Source of the DNA: Candidatus Nanopelagicales bacterium
GTDB lineage: Bacteria > Actinomycetota > Actinomycetes > S36-B12 > UBA5976
Assembly (NCBI GenBank): GCA_016463095.1
Contig: JAEMSA010000013.1
Location: 1 to 38,469, forward strand
Length of the DNA: 38,469 nucleotides
Direction of reading: 5' to 3'
Every line of letters begins with the position of its first letter. The stretch's first letter is position 1. The translations under genes and the position numbers were made by a program. Below, piece after piece: positions 30,204-38,469 of this stretch. The notes below the pieces were generated by a model. The model had not been told where the DNA came from and ran no database searches. It saw only the letters and a program-made list of their open reading frames with translations.

Positions 30204-30207
30204 TTAC

Positions 30208-30675
30208 TTATCCCTGATCATTAAATGTTGAATTACCAGATATTTTATCCCGACCCCGTCTGACAGCTGTAAGTGTTCGGTTAAGAGTGATTTCAAAACT
30301 TGCTAAACGAGCGTCAATATATTCATCTGTTTCATTCCGCATTTTGGCCAATTCTTGATCAACTTCATCAAGAATTTCTTGAGCTTTTAGGTTAGCTGAT
30401 TGAACAATTTCGGTTTGGGAAATAAGTCTGTTTGCTTCAGCACTGGCCTGTTGCACAATTTCCTGAGCAGCAAGACGACCTTCTTGAATTATTGCCTCTT
30501 TATTTGCTAACAAATGATTAGCATGCAAAATATCTTGAGGAAGTTTTCGCTTCAAATCAGTTAACAAATTAATCATTTCCTGACGATTTACCAATGCCCC
30601 ATCACGGGAAAGTGGTACAGAGCGTGCTTCAGCAATTTCATTTAGGATCTTTTCGATGAGGTTTAAGGATTCCAT
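30208..30675 (-). CDS. DivIVA-like coiled-coil protein (SepIVA-like)
   Basis: Coiled-coil sequence; conserved position between DUF177 and coaD. Confidence 0.65.
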   Translation of the reverse strand: MESLNLIEKILNEIAEARSVPLSRDGALVNRQEMINLLTDLKRKLPQDILHANHLLANKEAIIQEGRLAAQEIVQQASAEANRLISQTEIVQSANLKAQEILDEVDQELAKMRNETDEYIDARLASFEITLNRTLTAVRRGRDKISGNSTFNDQG

Positions 30676-30678
30676 AAT

Positions 30679-31155
30679 TTATTTTTGGTATTTTGCTTTC
30701 AATGCTTTCACAACTGGTTTTGGAACAGATGTAGAAATATCTCCCCCGTGGCGTGCTACTTCTCTAACTAAACTAGAAGAAAGGAATGAGTAAAGCGGAT
30801 TTGTTGCCACAAACAAAGTTTCTACCGGACCTAGATGATAATTCATCTGAGACATTTGCAACTCGTAATCGAAATCACTTACCGCTCTTAAACCTTTAAC
30901 TATGGCCGTAACTCCATGATCTCGACAGAAATCAACTAATAAACCATCAAAAGTTTCAACGCTAACTTTGGGTAAATGTTGGCAAGATTCTTTAATTAAT
31001 TCAACGCGTTCTTCAATAGTAAATAAACCCGCTTTGGTGTGATTAACCAAAACTGCAACTACAACCTCATCACAAAGATCTGATGCTCTTTTAAAAACAT
31101 CGATATGACCATTGGTTACTGGATCAAAGGAACCGGGGCAAACTACTTTTTGCAT
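30679..31155 (-). CDS. coaD: Phosphopantetheine adenylyltransferase
   Basis: VVCPGSFDPVTNGHIDVFKRA, IVKGLRAVSDFDYE; start refined to 31155. Confidence 0.95.
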   Translation of the reverse strand: MQKVVCPGSFDPVTNGHIDVFKRASDLCDEVVVAVLVNHTKAGLFTIEERVELIKESCQHLPKVSVETFDGLLVDFCRDHGVTAIVKGLRAVSDFDYELQMSQMNYHLGPVETLFVATNPLYSFLSSSLVREVARHGGDISTSVPKPVVKALKAKYQK

Positions 31156-31712
31156 ACTTGACCGTACCAAACACACGTATCGCCATAATTCTTCTCTCGA
31201 ATGCTTTCGAAGCCAGCGGGCCAAACAAAGTCCCCAGATCGCTTGGCGGTTTCAATTACCAGGATGGCGTCATCTGAAAACCAAGAATTGCTTAACCCAA
31301 GATTGATGACTTTTACAATTTCCACCAACGACATTTCATAGGGCGGATCTAAAAAAATCAATTGAGCGGGCATGCTTAGCTTTTCTGCAGGCTTAGCTGC
31401 CAAAAGAGTTTCAACTTTTGCATCAACTACATGTGCTTTAAGTTTCAAGTCCGCAATATTTTTATTTATAACTAAAACAGCATCATGGTTATTTTCCACA
31501 AATAAGCACTGTTCTGCTCCTCTAGAAATTGCTTCAATTCCCAGTGCTCCACTACCGGCATAAAGATCTAACACTGTTATTTCAGCAACAGCATCAAGTG
31601 AAATTAAAGTTGAAAACACTGCTTCACGGACTCGCTGCGCAGTTGGTCTGGTTCCTGCATCCGGAACTTTGATAAGCCTTCCTCTGTGTTCACCAGCAAT
31701 TATTCTGGTCAT
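31143..31712 (-). CDS. rsmD: 16S rRNA (guanine966-N2)-methyltransferase RsmD
   Basis: MTRIIAGEHRGRLIKVP, RPTAQRVREAVFSTL, LDLYAGSGALGIEAISRGA, LDPPYE. Confidence 0.95.
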   Translation of the reverse strand: MTRIIAGEHRGRLIKVPDAGTRPTAQRVREAVFSTLISLDAVAEITVLDLYAGSGALGIEAISRGAEQCLFVENNHDAVLVINKNIADLKLKAHVVDAKVETLLAAKPAEKLSMPAQLIFLDPPYEMSLVEIVKVINLGLSNSWFSDDAILVIETAKRSGDFVWPAGFESIREKNYGDTCVWYGQVCKK

Positions 31713-33917
31713 CTAATTCTTCTCCAAGAATTCTGTTTCAGCTTCTTTTTCAATTTCCAGCACAGCTTTTTGAAGTGCTGGTACGTGAGCAAGAGTGAAA
31801 TCTTCTGTAATCAATTTCTTGCAGGCATCTCTAGCCAATTCTACTAATTCCACATCTTTAACAACCTGTAACAATTTCAAAGAAGACTTTCTTCCTGATT
31901 GTCGGGAACCTAACACGTTTCCTTCTCTTCTAATTTCTAAATCAAGTTGAGCTAATTCAAATCCATCAGTGGTGGCTGCAACTGCTGCAAGTCTTTCCCG
32001 AGCGGGAGCATCTTCTGGTGATTCTGTTACGAATAAACAAATACCGGGTTCTTTACCTCGACCAATACGTCCACGTAATTGATGTAATTGGCTTACCCCA
32101 AAGCGATCGGCATCAAGAATGATCATCATGGTGGCATTTGGCACATCCACACCAACTTCAATAACAGTGGTGGAAACTAAAACATCAATACCATCTTTAG
32201 CACTTGGCCCGGCATTAAATCTGCGCATGATGTCATCTTTTTCTTCACTTGACATTCGTCCATGTAAAACCCCAACTCTGACATTTTTTAATGGACCACC
32301 AGAAAGCATCGGTGCAACTTCTAATACCGCTAATGGTGGTCGTTTTTCATCTTCGTTTTCTAAGTCAGTGTCATCTTCGGCAGCAGCCCCACCAATGCGT
32401 GGCGCAACTATGTAAACCTGATGACCATTTTTAACTTCCTCAACAGCTCGCTGCCAACCTCTTTCCAAATGCGCAGGTTTTTCAACAGATAAAACCACAT
32501 GAGTTGTAATAGGACTTCTTCCTTGCGGTAATTCTTTAAGTGAACAAATATCTAAATCACCAAAAACTGTCATCGCCACAGTTCTTGGAATTGGTGTTGC
32601 TGTCATAACTAATACGTGTGGTCTTTTATCTCCAGGAGATTTTGCGGCTAGTGCTGCTCTTTGCTCCACCCCAAATCTATGTTGCTCATCAACTACCACC
32701 AAAGCTAAATCATTAAATTTCACACCTTCTTGAATAATTGCATGAGTTCCAACCACAATTCCTGCATCACCATTAGCAATACTTGCCAACACATTTGATC
32801 TCGATGCACCAGTAATTGAACCGGTTAACAATTCAACTCTGGTCCCAATTTCACTTCCACCCAGTTCACCCTTGGTGGCAAGTTCTCCCATCAATTTCTT
32901 TATAGTTCTTAAATGTTGTCCTGCTAAAACTTCAGTTGGGGCAAGTAACGCTGCTTGTCCACCAGCATCAACAGCGGCGAGCATGGCTCGAAGTGCCACA
33001 ATTGTTTTTCCGCTACCAACATCTCCCTGCAAAAGTCGATGCATGGGATTAGTTTGAGCTATTTCTTTAAATAACTCTTCCCCTATTTCTTTTTGCCCAT
33101 TTGTTAATTCAAAAGGTAAATGCTTATCAAATTGGGTTACTAGCCCATCTGTTACCTGTTTTCTGGCGGTGGCTGGAAGTTGTGACTCTTTAGCTCTTCT
33201 TTGTAACAACACGGTTTGTAAAACAAAAGCTTCATCAAACTTAAGTCGGTTCAGTGCCATTGCTACTTGTTCAAAGGTTTCGGGTTCATGAATCCAAGTA
33301 ATAGCCTGCTTAAAAGTAATCAGACCCAGTTCTTCTTGCATTGAAAGTGGAACAACATCATCATCTGCCCTTATTTCTAATTGACTCATCGCAAATTTGA
33401 TTGCTTTGGCTGTGCGCCAACTTGGCACAGAACTGGTGGCTGGATAAACCGGAATTAGTGCTTTGGCAAACATTTCTATTACATCTGGATCTGTTTCTTC
33501 ACCTTGTTGGGCGGTAAGAATATATTCGGGATGAATTAATTGTTTTCTTCCTCTGTATTCCTGTACTTTGCCGGCAAATAATCCTTGAATTCCTGGGATA
33601 AGTCTTTTCTTATGCATGCTGGCCATGGCAAAGAATGCCAAGTCAATTGTTTTTTTTCCATCTGTAACAACTACTTCTAAACGAGTAGTTCGCCGGCCCT
33701 TCATCGGTGCTTCTTTAGCGGAAGCAACTTCAGCTAAAACAGTTGCATGTTCCCCAATTCTTAAAGATTTAAGATCAGTTAATTCACCACGCTTGGCATA
33801 TCTTCTGGGATAGTGGCGCACCAAATCTTCCACTGTTTCGTAACCAAAAGCAGTGGTTAAAAGTTTTGCTGACCGACCGCCCAAAACATCAATCAGCGAG
33901 GAATTTAGGTAAACCAT
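31713..33917 (-). CDS. recG: ATP-dependent DNA helicase RecG
   Basis: LLQGDVGSGKTIVALRAML, VVDEQHRFGVEQR, MTATPIPRT, QLRGRIGRG. Confidence 0.96.
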   Translation of the reverse strand: MVYLNSSLIDVLGGRSAKLLTTAFGYETVEDLVRHYPRRYAKRGELTDLKSLRIGEHATVLAEVASAKEAPMKGRRTTRLEVVVTDGKKTIDLAFFAMASMHKKRLIPGIQGLFAGKVQEYRGRKQLIHPEYILTAQQGEETDPDVIEMFAKALIPVYPATSSVPSWRTAKAIKFAMSQLEIRADDDVVPLSMQEELGLITFKQAITWIHEPETFEQVAMALNRLKFDEAFVLQTVLLQRRAKESQLPATARKQVTDGLVTQFDKHLPFELTNGQKEIGEELFKEIAQTNPMHRLLQGDVGSGKTIVALRAMLAAVDAGGQAALLAPTEVLAGQHLRTIKKLMGELATKGELGGSEIGTRVELLTGSITGASRSNVLASIANGDAGIVVGTHAIIQEGVKFNDLALVVVDEQHRFGVEQRAALAAKSPGDKRPHVLVMTATPIPRTVAMTVFGDLDICSLKELPQGRSPITTHVVLSVEKPAHLERGWQRAVEEVKNGHQVYIVAPRIGGAAAEDDTDLENEDEKRPPLAVLEVAPMLSGGPLKNVRVGVLHGRMSSEEKDDIMRRFNAGPSAKDGIDVLVSTTVIEVGVDVPNATMMIILDADRFGVSQLHQLRGRIGRGKEPGICLFVTESPEDAPARERLAAVAATTDGFELAQLDLEIRREGNVLGSRQSGRKSSLKLLQVVKDVELVELARDACKKLITEDFTLAHVPALQKAVLEIEKEAETEFLEKN

Positions 33918-33926
33918 CGTTAGTTC

Positions 33927-33938
33927 CAGCCTAGGCTG
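33927..33938. promoter_or_regulatory. 12-bp perfect palindrome CAGCCTAGGCTG between recG and rpmB
   Basis: Exact palindrome in the divergent intergenic region. Confidence 0.4.
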
Positions 33939-34030
33939 AGGAGGTGCTTTGCAGGCGCATGCAATGCCTTAGGTAGGCTCTTATGAGTTGCTAAAAAAGC
34001 ACAAAAATTATTTCGGGAGTGAAATTTCAG

Positions 34031-34216
34031 ATGGCCGCCAAGTGCGATGTTTGTGGCAAAGGACCAGGATTTGGTCACCAAGTTTCACATTCCAATGTTA
34101 AAACAAAAAGACGTTTCAATCCAAACATTCAACGAGTTAAAGCAATCATTAAAGGAACACCAAAGCACGTTAATGTCTGTACTTCTTGCCTGCGCGCAGG
34201 CAAAGTTTCTCGCTAA
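34031..34216 (+). CDS. rpmB: 50S ribosomal protein L28 (zinc-ribbon form)
   Basis: [36 protein letters not shown]...[13 protein letters not shown]; start refined from 34019. Confidence 0.95.
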   Translation: MAAKCDVCGKGPGFGHQVSHSNVKTKRRFNPNIQRVKAIIKGTPKHVNVCTSCLRAGKVSR

Positions 34217-35179
34217 CTAAAATTTAAAGTGATCGTGGCCTGCAGGGCCTAAGAAATGTTTTCCATCAATGGTTACTTGAGCTGGTCCTTCGAATACTTC
34301 ACCAATAATTTTGAAGCCATCAGGAATTTGTCTTGATCTGGGCAAAGTGGCCACAAAAGCATGATCATCGCCTCCTGACATAACCCAAATCATTGGATCA
34401 ACATTTAAAGCAGCGGCAACATCTAATATTTCTTGCTCAGGAATTAACGCCGTAGTTTTAAGATCAATGTGCACACCAGAAGCTTTTGCGATGTGACCTA
34501 AGTCTTGCAATAAGCCATCTGAAACATCAATCATGGATGAAACAAAATCTTTGGCAATAGTTCCTGCAAAGTATGGCACTTTAGGTCTTCTATGTGCATC
34601 ACAAATAACTTTTGGTGATTTGAAACCTTTTCTTAATGCATTTAATCCTGCTTCGGCCCAACCTAACCTTCCCGCCAAAATAACTAGATTTCCTGGTTCA
34701 GCACCACTTCTTCTTAATGGTGCTTGGGATAAACCGGTGTCGTTAATGTTTCCTAAAGCCGTAATTGAAATTGTTAAACTTTCAGATTTAGTTGTATCTC
34801 CTCCCACCACTGCAGCATTTACTAATGCTGCTTCTTCGCAAATTCCATCAACAAGTTCAATTAACCAATCAACTCTGGTAGAACTTGGAATTGCTAAACC
34901 AATTAACAACGCGGTGGGAGTAGCACCTGTTGCCACAATGTCAGCAAGATTTGCAGCTGCTGCGCGATGCCCAATATCTTTGGCACTGGACCAATCTTTT
35001 CTAAAGTGTTGACCTTCCACGAGCATGTCTGTTGATGCAACTACCCGAGCACTTTCCAATTGCACAATTGCTGCATCATCACCTAAGCCAAGCAAAACTT
35101 GTGAAGCAGGAGCAAGACGTGATTTTAGTAATTCCACAAAGCCAAATTCGCCTAATTCGGCAATGGTTTGCTCACTCAT
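34217..35179 (-). CDS. thiL: Thiamine-monophosphate kinase
   Basis: LLGLGDDAAIV, STDMLVEGQHFRKDW, IGHRAAAANLADIVATGA, VVGGDTT, MIDVSDGLLQDLGHIA. Confidence 0.95.
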   Translation of the reverse strand: MSEQTIAELGEFGFVELLKSRLAPASQVLLGLGDDAAIVQLESARVVASTDMLVEGQHFRKDWSSAKDIGHRAAAANLADIVATGATPTALLIGLAIPSSTRVDWLIELVDGICEEAALVNAAVVGGDTTKSESLTISITALGNINDTGLSQAPLRRSGAEPGNLVILAGRLGWAEAGLNALRKGFKSPKVICDAHRRPKVPYFAGTIAKDFVSSMIDVSDGLLQDLGHIAKASGVHIDLKTTALIPEQEILDVAAALNVDPMIWVMSGGDDHAFVATLPRSRQIPDGFKIIGEVFEGPAQVTIDGKHFLGPAGHDHFKF

Positions 35180-35205
35180 CTTGTATCTCCCCCTAATCAT
35201 TATCT

Positions 35206-35221
35206 AACTTAAATGTAAGTT
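35206..35221. promoter_or_regulatory. Inverted repeat AACTTA-AATG-TAAGTT in thiL/RAM divergent region
   Basis: Read directly; its core CTTAAATGTAAG also occurs (minus strand) at 10093-10104. Confidence 0.45.
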
Positions 35222-35257
35222 TAGTCTCACAATTAGATCTGGAAAGTTGAAAAAATT

Positions 35258-35494
35258 ATGAGCGTTCAGGCTTACATCTTGGTGCAAACCGAAGTCGGCA
35301 AGTCAAATGAGGTTGCTAAGGCCATCAATGCAATTGATGGTGTGATGAGTGCAGAACACGTCACTGGTCCATATGACGTCATTGTGAGGGCTGAAGCAAA
35401 ATCTATCGATGAGCTAGCCAAAGTGGTTTTAACAAATGTTCAAACGGTAAAAGGGATAACCAGAACGCTTACTTGCCCAATCGTTAACTTGTAA
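35258..35494 (+). CDS. Stand-alone Lrp/AsnC ligand-binding (RAM) domain protein, no HTH
   Basis: AYILVQTEVGKSNEVAKAINAIDGVMSAEHVTGPYDVIVRAEAKSIDELAKVVLTNVQTVKGITRTLTCPIV. Confidence 0.9.
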   Translation: MSVQAYILVQTEVGKSNEVAKAINAIDGVMSAEHVTGPYDVIVRAEAKSIDELAKVVLTNVQTVKGITRTLTCPIVNL

Positions 35495-36574
35495 TTAATG
35501 CAAACCAATTGGTCTATTTAGTGCTTCTTGGATTAAATAATCAACTAATTCGTCATACTTAAGACCACTTGCTTCCCACATTCTGGGAAACATTGAAATT
35601 GAAGTAAATCCGGGCATGGTATTTATTTCATTAACAATAATTTCGTTATCTTTGGTGAGAAAGAAATCAACTCTTGCTAATCCTTCACAATTAAAGTAAT
35701 CAAAAACTCTGGTGGCAAGTAGTTGTAAATCTGCTTGAATTTTCTTATCAAGTTGTGCTGGCACCACAAGTTCAGCTGAATCATCCATATACTTTGCTTC
35801 AAAATCATAAAATTCATGATCTTTTTTAACAATAATTTCAGCAGGTAATGATGCTCTACTTTGTTTCTTTTCCTCACCCGTGATAACTGCACATTCAATC
35901 TCACGAGCATTTTCAATACTTGCCTCCACAATGACTCTTTTATCGTGGACTCGAGCTTGCTCAATTGCTGATTCGATTTGAGAAGCCTCTTTTATTTTTT
36001 GGATACCAAGTGAGCTTCCCGCACGAGCAGGTTTAACAAACACTGGCAAACCTAATTTTTCAATTTCTTTCAAAATATTTTGCTTATCATTTTTCCATTG
36101 CGCATCAAGGATGGTGACAAAATCTCCTACTGGGAAACCTGCAGTCTTAAGCAGTGCTTTAGAGGTTGTTTTATCCATCCCAATTGCTGATGCCAAAACC
36201 CCTGATCCCACAAATGCAATCGCGTGTAAATCAATAAGTCCTTGAATAGTTCCATCTTCACCATATGGTCCATGAAGTACTGGGAAAATTACATCAAGTG
36301 AAATAAGTTCATCCGGTGGAAATTTTGAGAAAGTGACAGGTTTATTTGTTTGGATTCCAGTTTGTGTTACTTCCGGAAGTTCCCCTTTACTTAAAGTTAA
36401 AAAAGGTTTCTTATCTTCAAAAACTGCCCAAGAATTATCTGTGGTGATTCCAATAGGAACTACTTCATATTTGTCTCTGTCGATTACATTAATAATTGAA
36501 TTTGCTGAAATACAAGAAATAGCATGTTCTGAGGAGCGACCTCCGAATAAAACACCTACTCTTATTTTTTCCAT
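35495..36574 (-). CDS. ddl: D-alanine--D-alanine ligase
   Basis: VGVLFGGRSSEHAISCISA, HGPYGEDGTIQGLIDL, VKPARAGSSLGI, NEINTMPGFTSISMFPRMWEASG. Confidence 0.96.
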   Translation of the reverse strand: MEKIRVGVLFGGRSSEHAISCISANSIINVIDRDKYEVVPIGITTDNSWAVFEDKKPFLTLSKGELPEVTQTGIQTNKPVTFSKFPPDELISLDVIFPVLHGPYGEDGTIQGLIDLHAIAFVGSGVLASAIGMDKTTSKALLKTAGFPVGDFVTILDAQWKNDKQNILKEIEKLGLPVFVKPARAGSSLGIQKIKEASQIESAIEQARVHDKRVIVEASIENAREIECAVITGEEKKQSRASLPAEIIVKKDHEFYDFEAKYMDDSAELVVPAQLDKKIQADLQLLATRVFDYFNCEGLARVDFFLTKDNEIIVNEINTMPGFTSISMFPRMWEASGLKYDELVDYLIQEALNRPIGLH

Positions 36575-36584
36575 AATTCTGATG

Positions 36585-37604
36585 CTATTCGTTTTCTGCA
36601 GTTATGGGTTGATCAAGTAATGCTGCCATCACATCGTGGGCATCATCGCCATCACGAATGACTCTTAGTACTTGAGTTGCAATTGGCATATCTAAATCAT
36701 ATTTTGAGGCAATTGCTAAAAGTGGAGCCAAACTTTTTGCACCCTCAACAGTTCCATGCGCTTTTAATTGTGCTTCTTCAATACTTTTTCCTTGCCCTAA
36801 AGCTTCCCCAAATGATCTGTTGCGCGAAAGAGGTGACTGTGAGGTGGCGATTAAATCACCAATGCCAGCTAAACCTAAAAATGTTTCAGTTCTGGCACCA
36901 AGTGCTACACCTAATCTGGTCATTTCCGCTAATCCTCTGGTGATCAATGCTGATTGAGTATTTTCACCTAGCCCTAAACCAACAGCAATTCCATTTGCTA
37001 TCGCGACAATGTTTTTAACTGCCCCTGCTAATTCGGTACCAATAACATCTGTGGTCCAAAATGCGCGAAAATAATTAGTGGCTAAAGAATTTGCCACATC
37101 AGCTGCCACATCTTCATCTGCACAAGCAATCGTGGTTGCAGTGGGTTGACGATGAATGATTTCACCAGCCAAGTTTGGTCCACTTACCACTGCGACTCTA
37201 TTTTCAGAACATTTAAAAACATCCATAATAACTTCTGAAATTCTCATCCGAGTCGAGTTTTCGATACCTTTAATTAACGAAACAAATACACAAGTTGGGG
37301 AAACAAATTCTTGCCATAACACTAAATTTTCTCTTAATGACTGGGCTGGCAACGCCAAGTACACCATTTCTTGATCTGCTAAAGCTATTTGAGCAGAAGT
37401 AGTCGCGGTAATGCGAGAAGACAATTTAACGCCGGGGTGAAAACTAGAATTCTTATTACTTTCATTTATTTCTTTAACAACTGATTCATTGCGCGCCCAT
37501 AAGGTAACTTTGTGACCAGCGTCAGCTAAAACTTGGGCACAAGATGTCGCCCAAGCGCCACCACCCATAACTGCAACACTTTTCAAGGTCTTTCCTTTGT
37601 CCAA
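36585..37604 (-). CDS. gpsA: Glycerol-3-phosphate dehydrogenase [NAD(P)+]
   Basis: VAVMGGGAWATSCAQVLADAGHKVTLWAR, VSGPNLAGEI, TELAGAVKNIVAIANGIAVGLGLGENTQSALITRGLAEM. Confidence 0.96.
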   Translation of the reverse strand: MDKGKTLKSVAVMGGGAWATSCAQVLADAGHKVTLWARNESVVKEINESNKNSSFHPGVKLSSRITATTSAQIALADQEMVYLALPAQSLRENLVLWQEFVSPTCVFVSLIKGIENSTRMRISEVIMDVFKCSENRVAVVSGPNLAGEIIHRQPTATTIACADEDVAADVANSLATNYFRAFWTTDVIGTELAGAVKNIVAIANGIAVGLGLGENTQSALITRGLAEMTRLGVALGARTETFLGLAGIGDLIATSQSPLSRNRSFGEALGQGKSIEEAQLKAHGTVEGAKSLAPLLAIASKYDLDMPIATQVLRVIRDGDDAHDVMAALLDQPITAENE

Positions 37605-38311
37605 GGCAATCTTTCTGCTGGTGGGGTTTGATTTCTGATAATCGCTAATTCGTTAGTGATTGCATCCATAATTCTAGATGTAGCAATCTTCAAGACATCG
37701 ACTGTGATCTCTTGGTCATACAAATCACTCAAGTCAACCGGTTTTCCTGCTGCCACAATCATTGTTTTGCGAGGGAAAAGTTTAAGTTTTTTAGAATACG
37801 GTGCAAGTACTAAATGTGCTCCCCAATGCGCAACAGGAATAACGGGTGCTTTAGTTGCTAGCGCAATTCTGGCTGCCCCAGTTTTTCCTTCCATGGGCCA
37901 AAGATTTGGATCTCTAGTTAATGTTCCTTCAGGACTTATCACTACTGCTTCGCCTTTTTCAACTGCACTAATTGCACCTCTCACAGCAATTTTGGCATGA
38001 CGTGATTCTCTATAAACTGGAATCTGTCCAGCTAAATAAACTAATTGACCTATTACTGGAACTTTAAAAATAGCTGCTTTAGCCAAAAACTTTGGTGGAC
38101 GATCGTTGTCCCACATAAATTGAGCAACCACAAATGGATCAAACCAAGAATTATGATTCATTGCAGCAATAATTCCACCATCAAATTTTAAATTTTCAAC
38201 ACCACGATAATCGCGTTTGGTAATTACAACTAACCAAGGTTTTAAAACGACCACCACAAATCGATAAACAAATCCCAAACGAGATTTGCTTGAAACATAA
38301 GACATAGCCAA
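37583..38311 (-). CDS. 1-acyl-sn-glycerol-3-phosphate acyltransferase (PlsC family)
   Basis: MNHNSWFDPFV (HX4D-like), ISPEGTLTRD, APVIPVAHWG. Confidence 0.92.
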   Translation of the reverse strand: MAMSYVSSKSRLGFVYRFVVVVLKPWLVVITKRDYRGVENLKFDGGIIAAMNHNSWFDPFVVAQFMWDNDRPPKFLAKAAIFKVPVIGQLVYLAGQIPVYRESRHAKIAVRGAISAVEKGEAVVISPEGTLTRDPNLWPMEGKTGAARIALATKAPVIPVAHWGAHLVLAPYSKKLKLFPRKTMIVAAGKPVDLSDLYDQEITVDVLKIATSRIMDAITNELAIIRNQTPPAERLPWTKERP

Positions 38312-38325
38312 TATCCAATCAGCAA

Positions 38326-38358
38326 GATGCCCGGCGGCAGTAGCTGCAACCGGGCATC
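38326..38358. terminator. Hairpin GATGCCCGG...CCGGGCATC downstream of the hup-like gene
   Basis: 9-bp perfect stem between plsC start and hup stop; no good T tract, so terminator role tentative. Confidence 0.45.
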
Positions 38359-38376
38359 AACTTAAAAATAAGCGAT

Positions 38377-38469
38377 TTAGCGCCTCTTTTTTGTTTTCTT
38401 CCTCAAACCAAGAATTGATTTTCTTTTAGAAGCTGTTTTCTTAACAACTTTCTTAGTTTTCTTAGTTTT
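38377..38469 (-). CDS. Partial (3' end): Lys/Arg-rich C-terminal tail, probably HU-family DNA-binding protein
   Basis: Minus-strand frame ...KTKKTKKVVKKTASKRKSILGLRKKTKKRR stop; conserved position next to plsC/gpsA/ddl/thiL in Actinobacteria; absent from ORF track. Confidence 0.6.
   Translation of the reverse strand, partial: KTKKTKKVVKKTASKRKSILGLRKKTKKRR

Overview
The window is a compact, low-GC chromosomal segment with actinobacterial gene order. From about 10 kb to the right edge it follows the well-known block rnhB-lepB-rplS-trmD-rimM-KH-rpsP-ffh-glnB-amt ... ftsY-smc-mutM-rnc-rpmF-DUF177-SepIVA-like-coaD-rsmD-recG / rpmB-thiL-RAM-ddl-gpsA-plsC-hup. The family calls suggest a streamlined Actinomycetota genome; this is inference, not a database result. 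The left 10 kb is more accessory. It holds a sugar-acid dehydratase/FAD-FeS oxidase pair divergent from a truncated Zn-dehydrogenase, a 75-aa protein made only of A/K/R/P plus the initiator Met, an S1 protease, map-apt, an aquaporin and a polyphosphate glucokinase. The strongest leads are: (1) the four-letter A/K/R/P histone-like protein behind a ~0.5 kb A-tract-rich leader; (2) a perfect 13-bp hairpin plus T6 inside a TauE-family coding sequence; (3) an orphan Xre/antitoxin-like gene with a 20-bp perfect palindrome and C-rich tract, inserted between rpsP and ffh; (4) an identical 12-nt inverted-repeat core (CTTAAATGTAAG) upstream of two unrelated genes; (5) a GT4-GT4-SGNH operon; (6) similar acidic tails on ribosomal proteins L19 and S16; (7) rpmF and two window-edge partial genes absent from the supplied ORF track. 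No tRNA, rRNA, CRISPR array or transposon was recognised.
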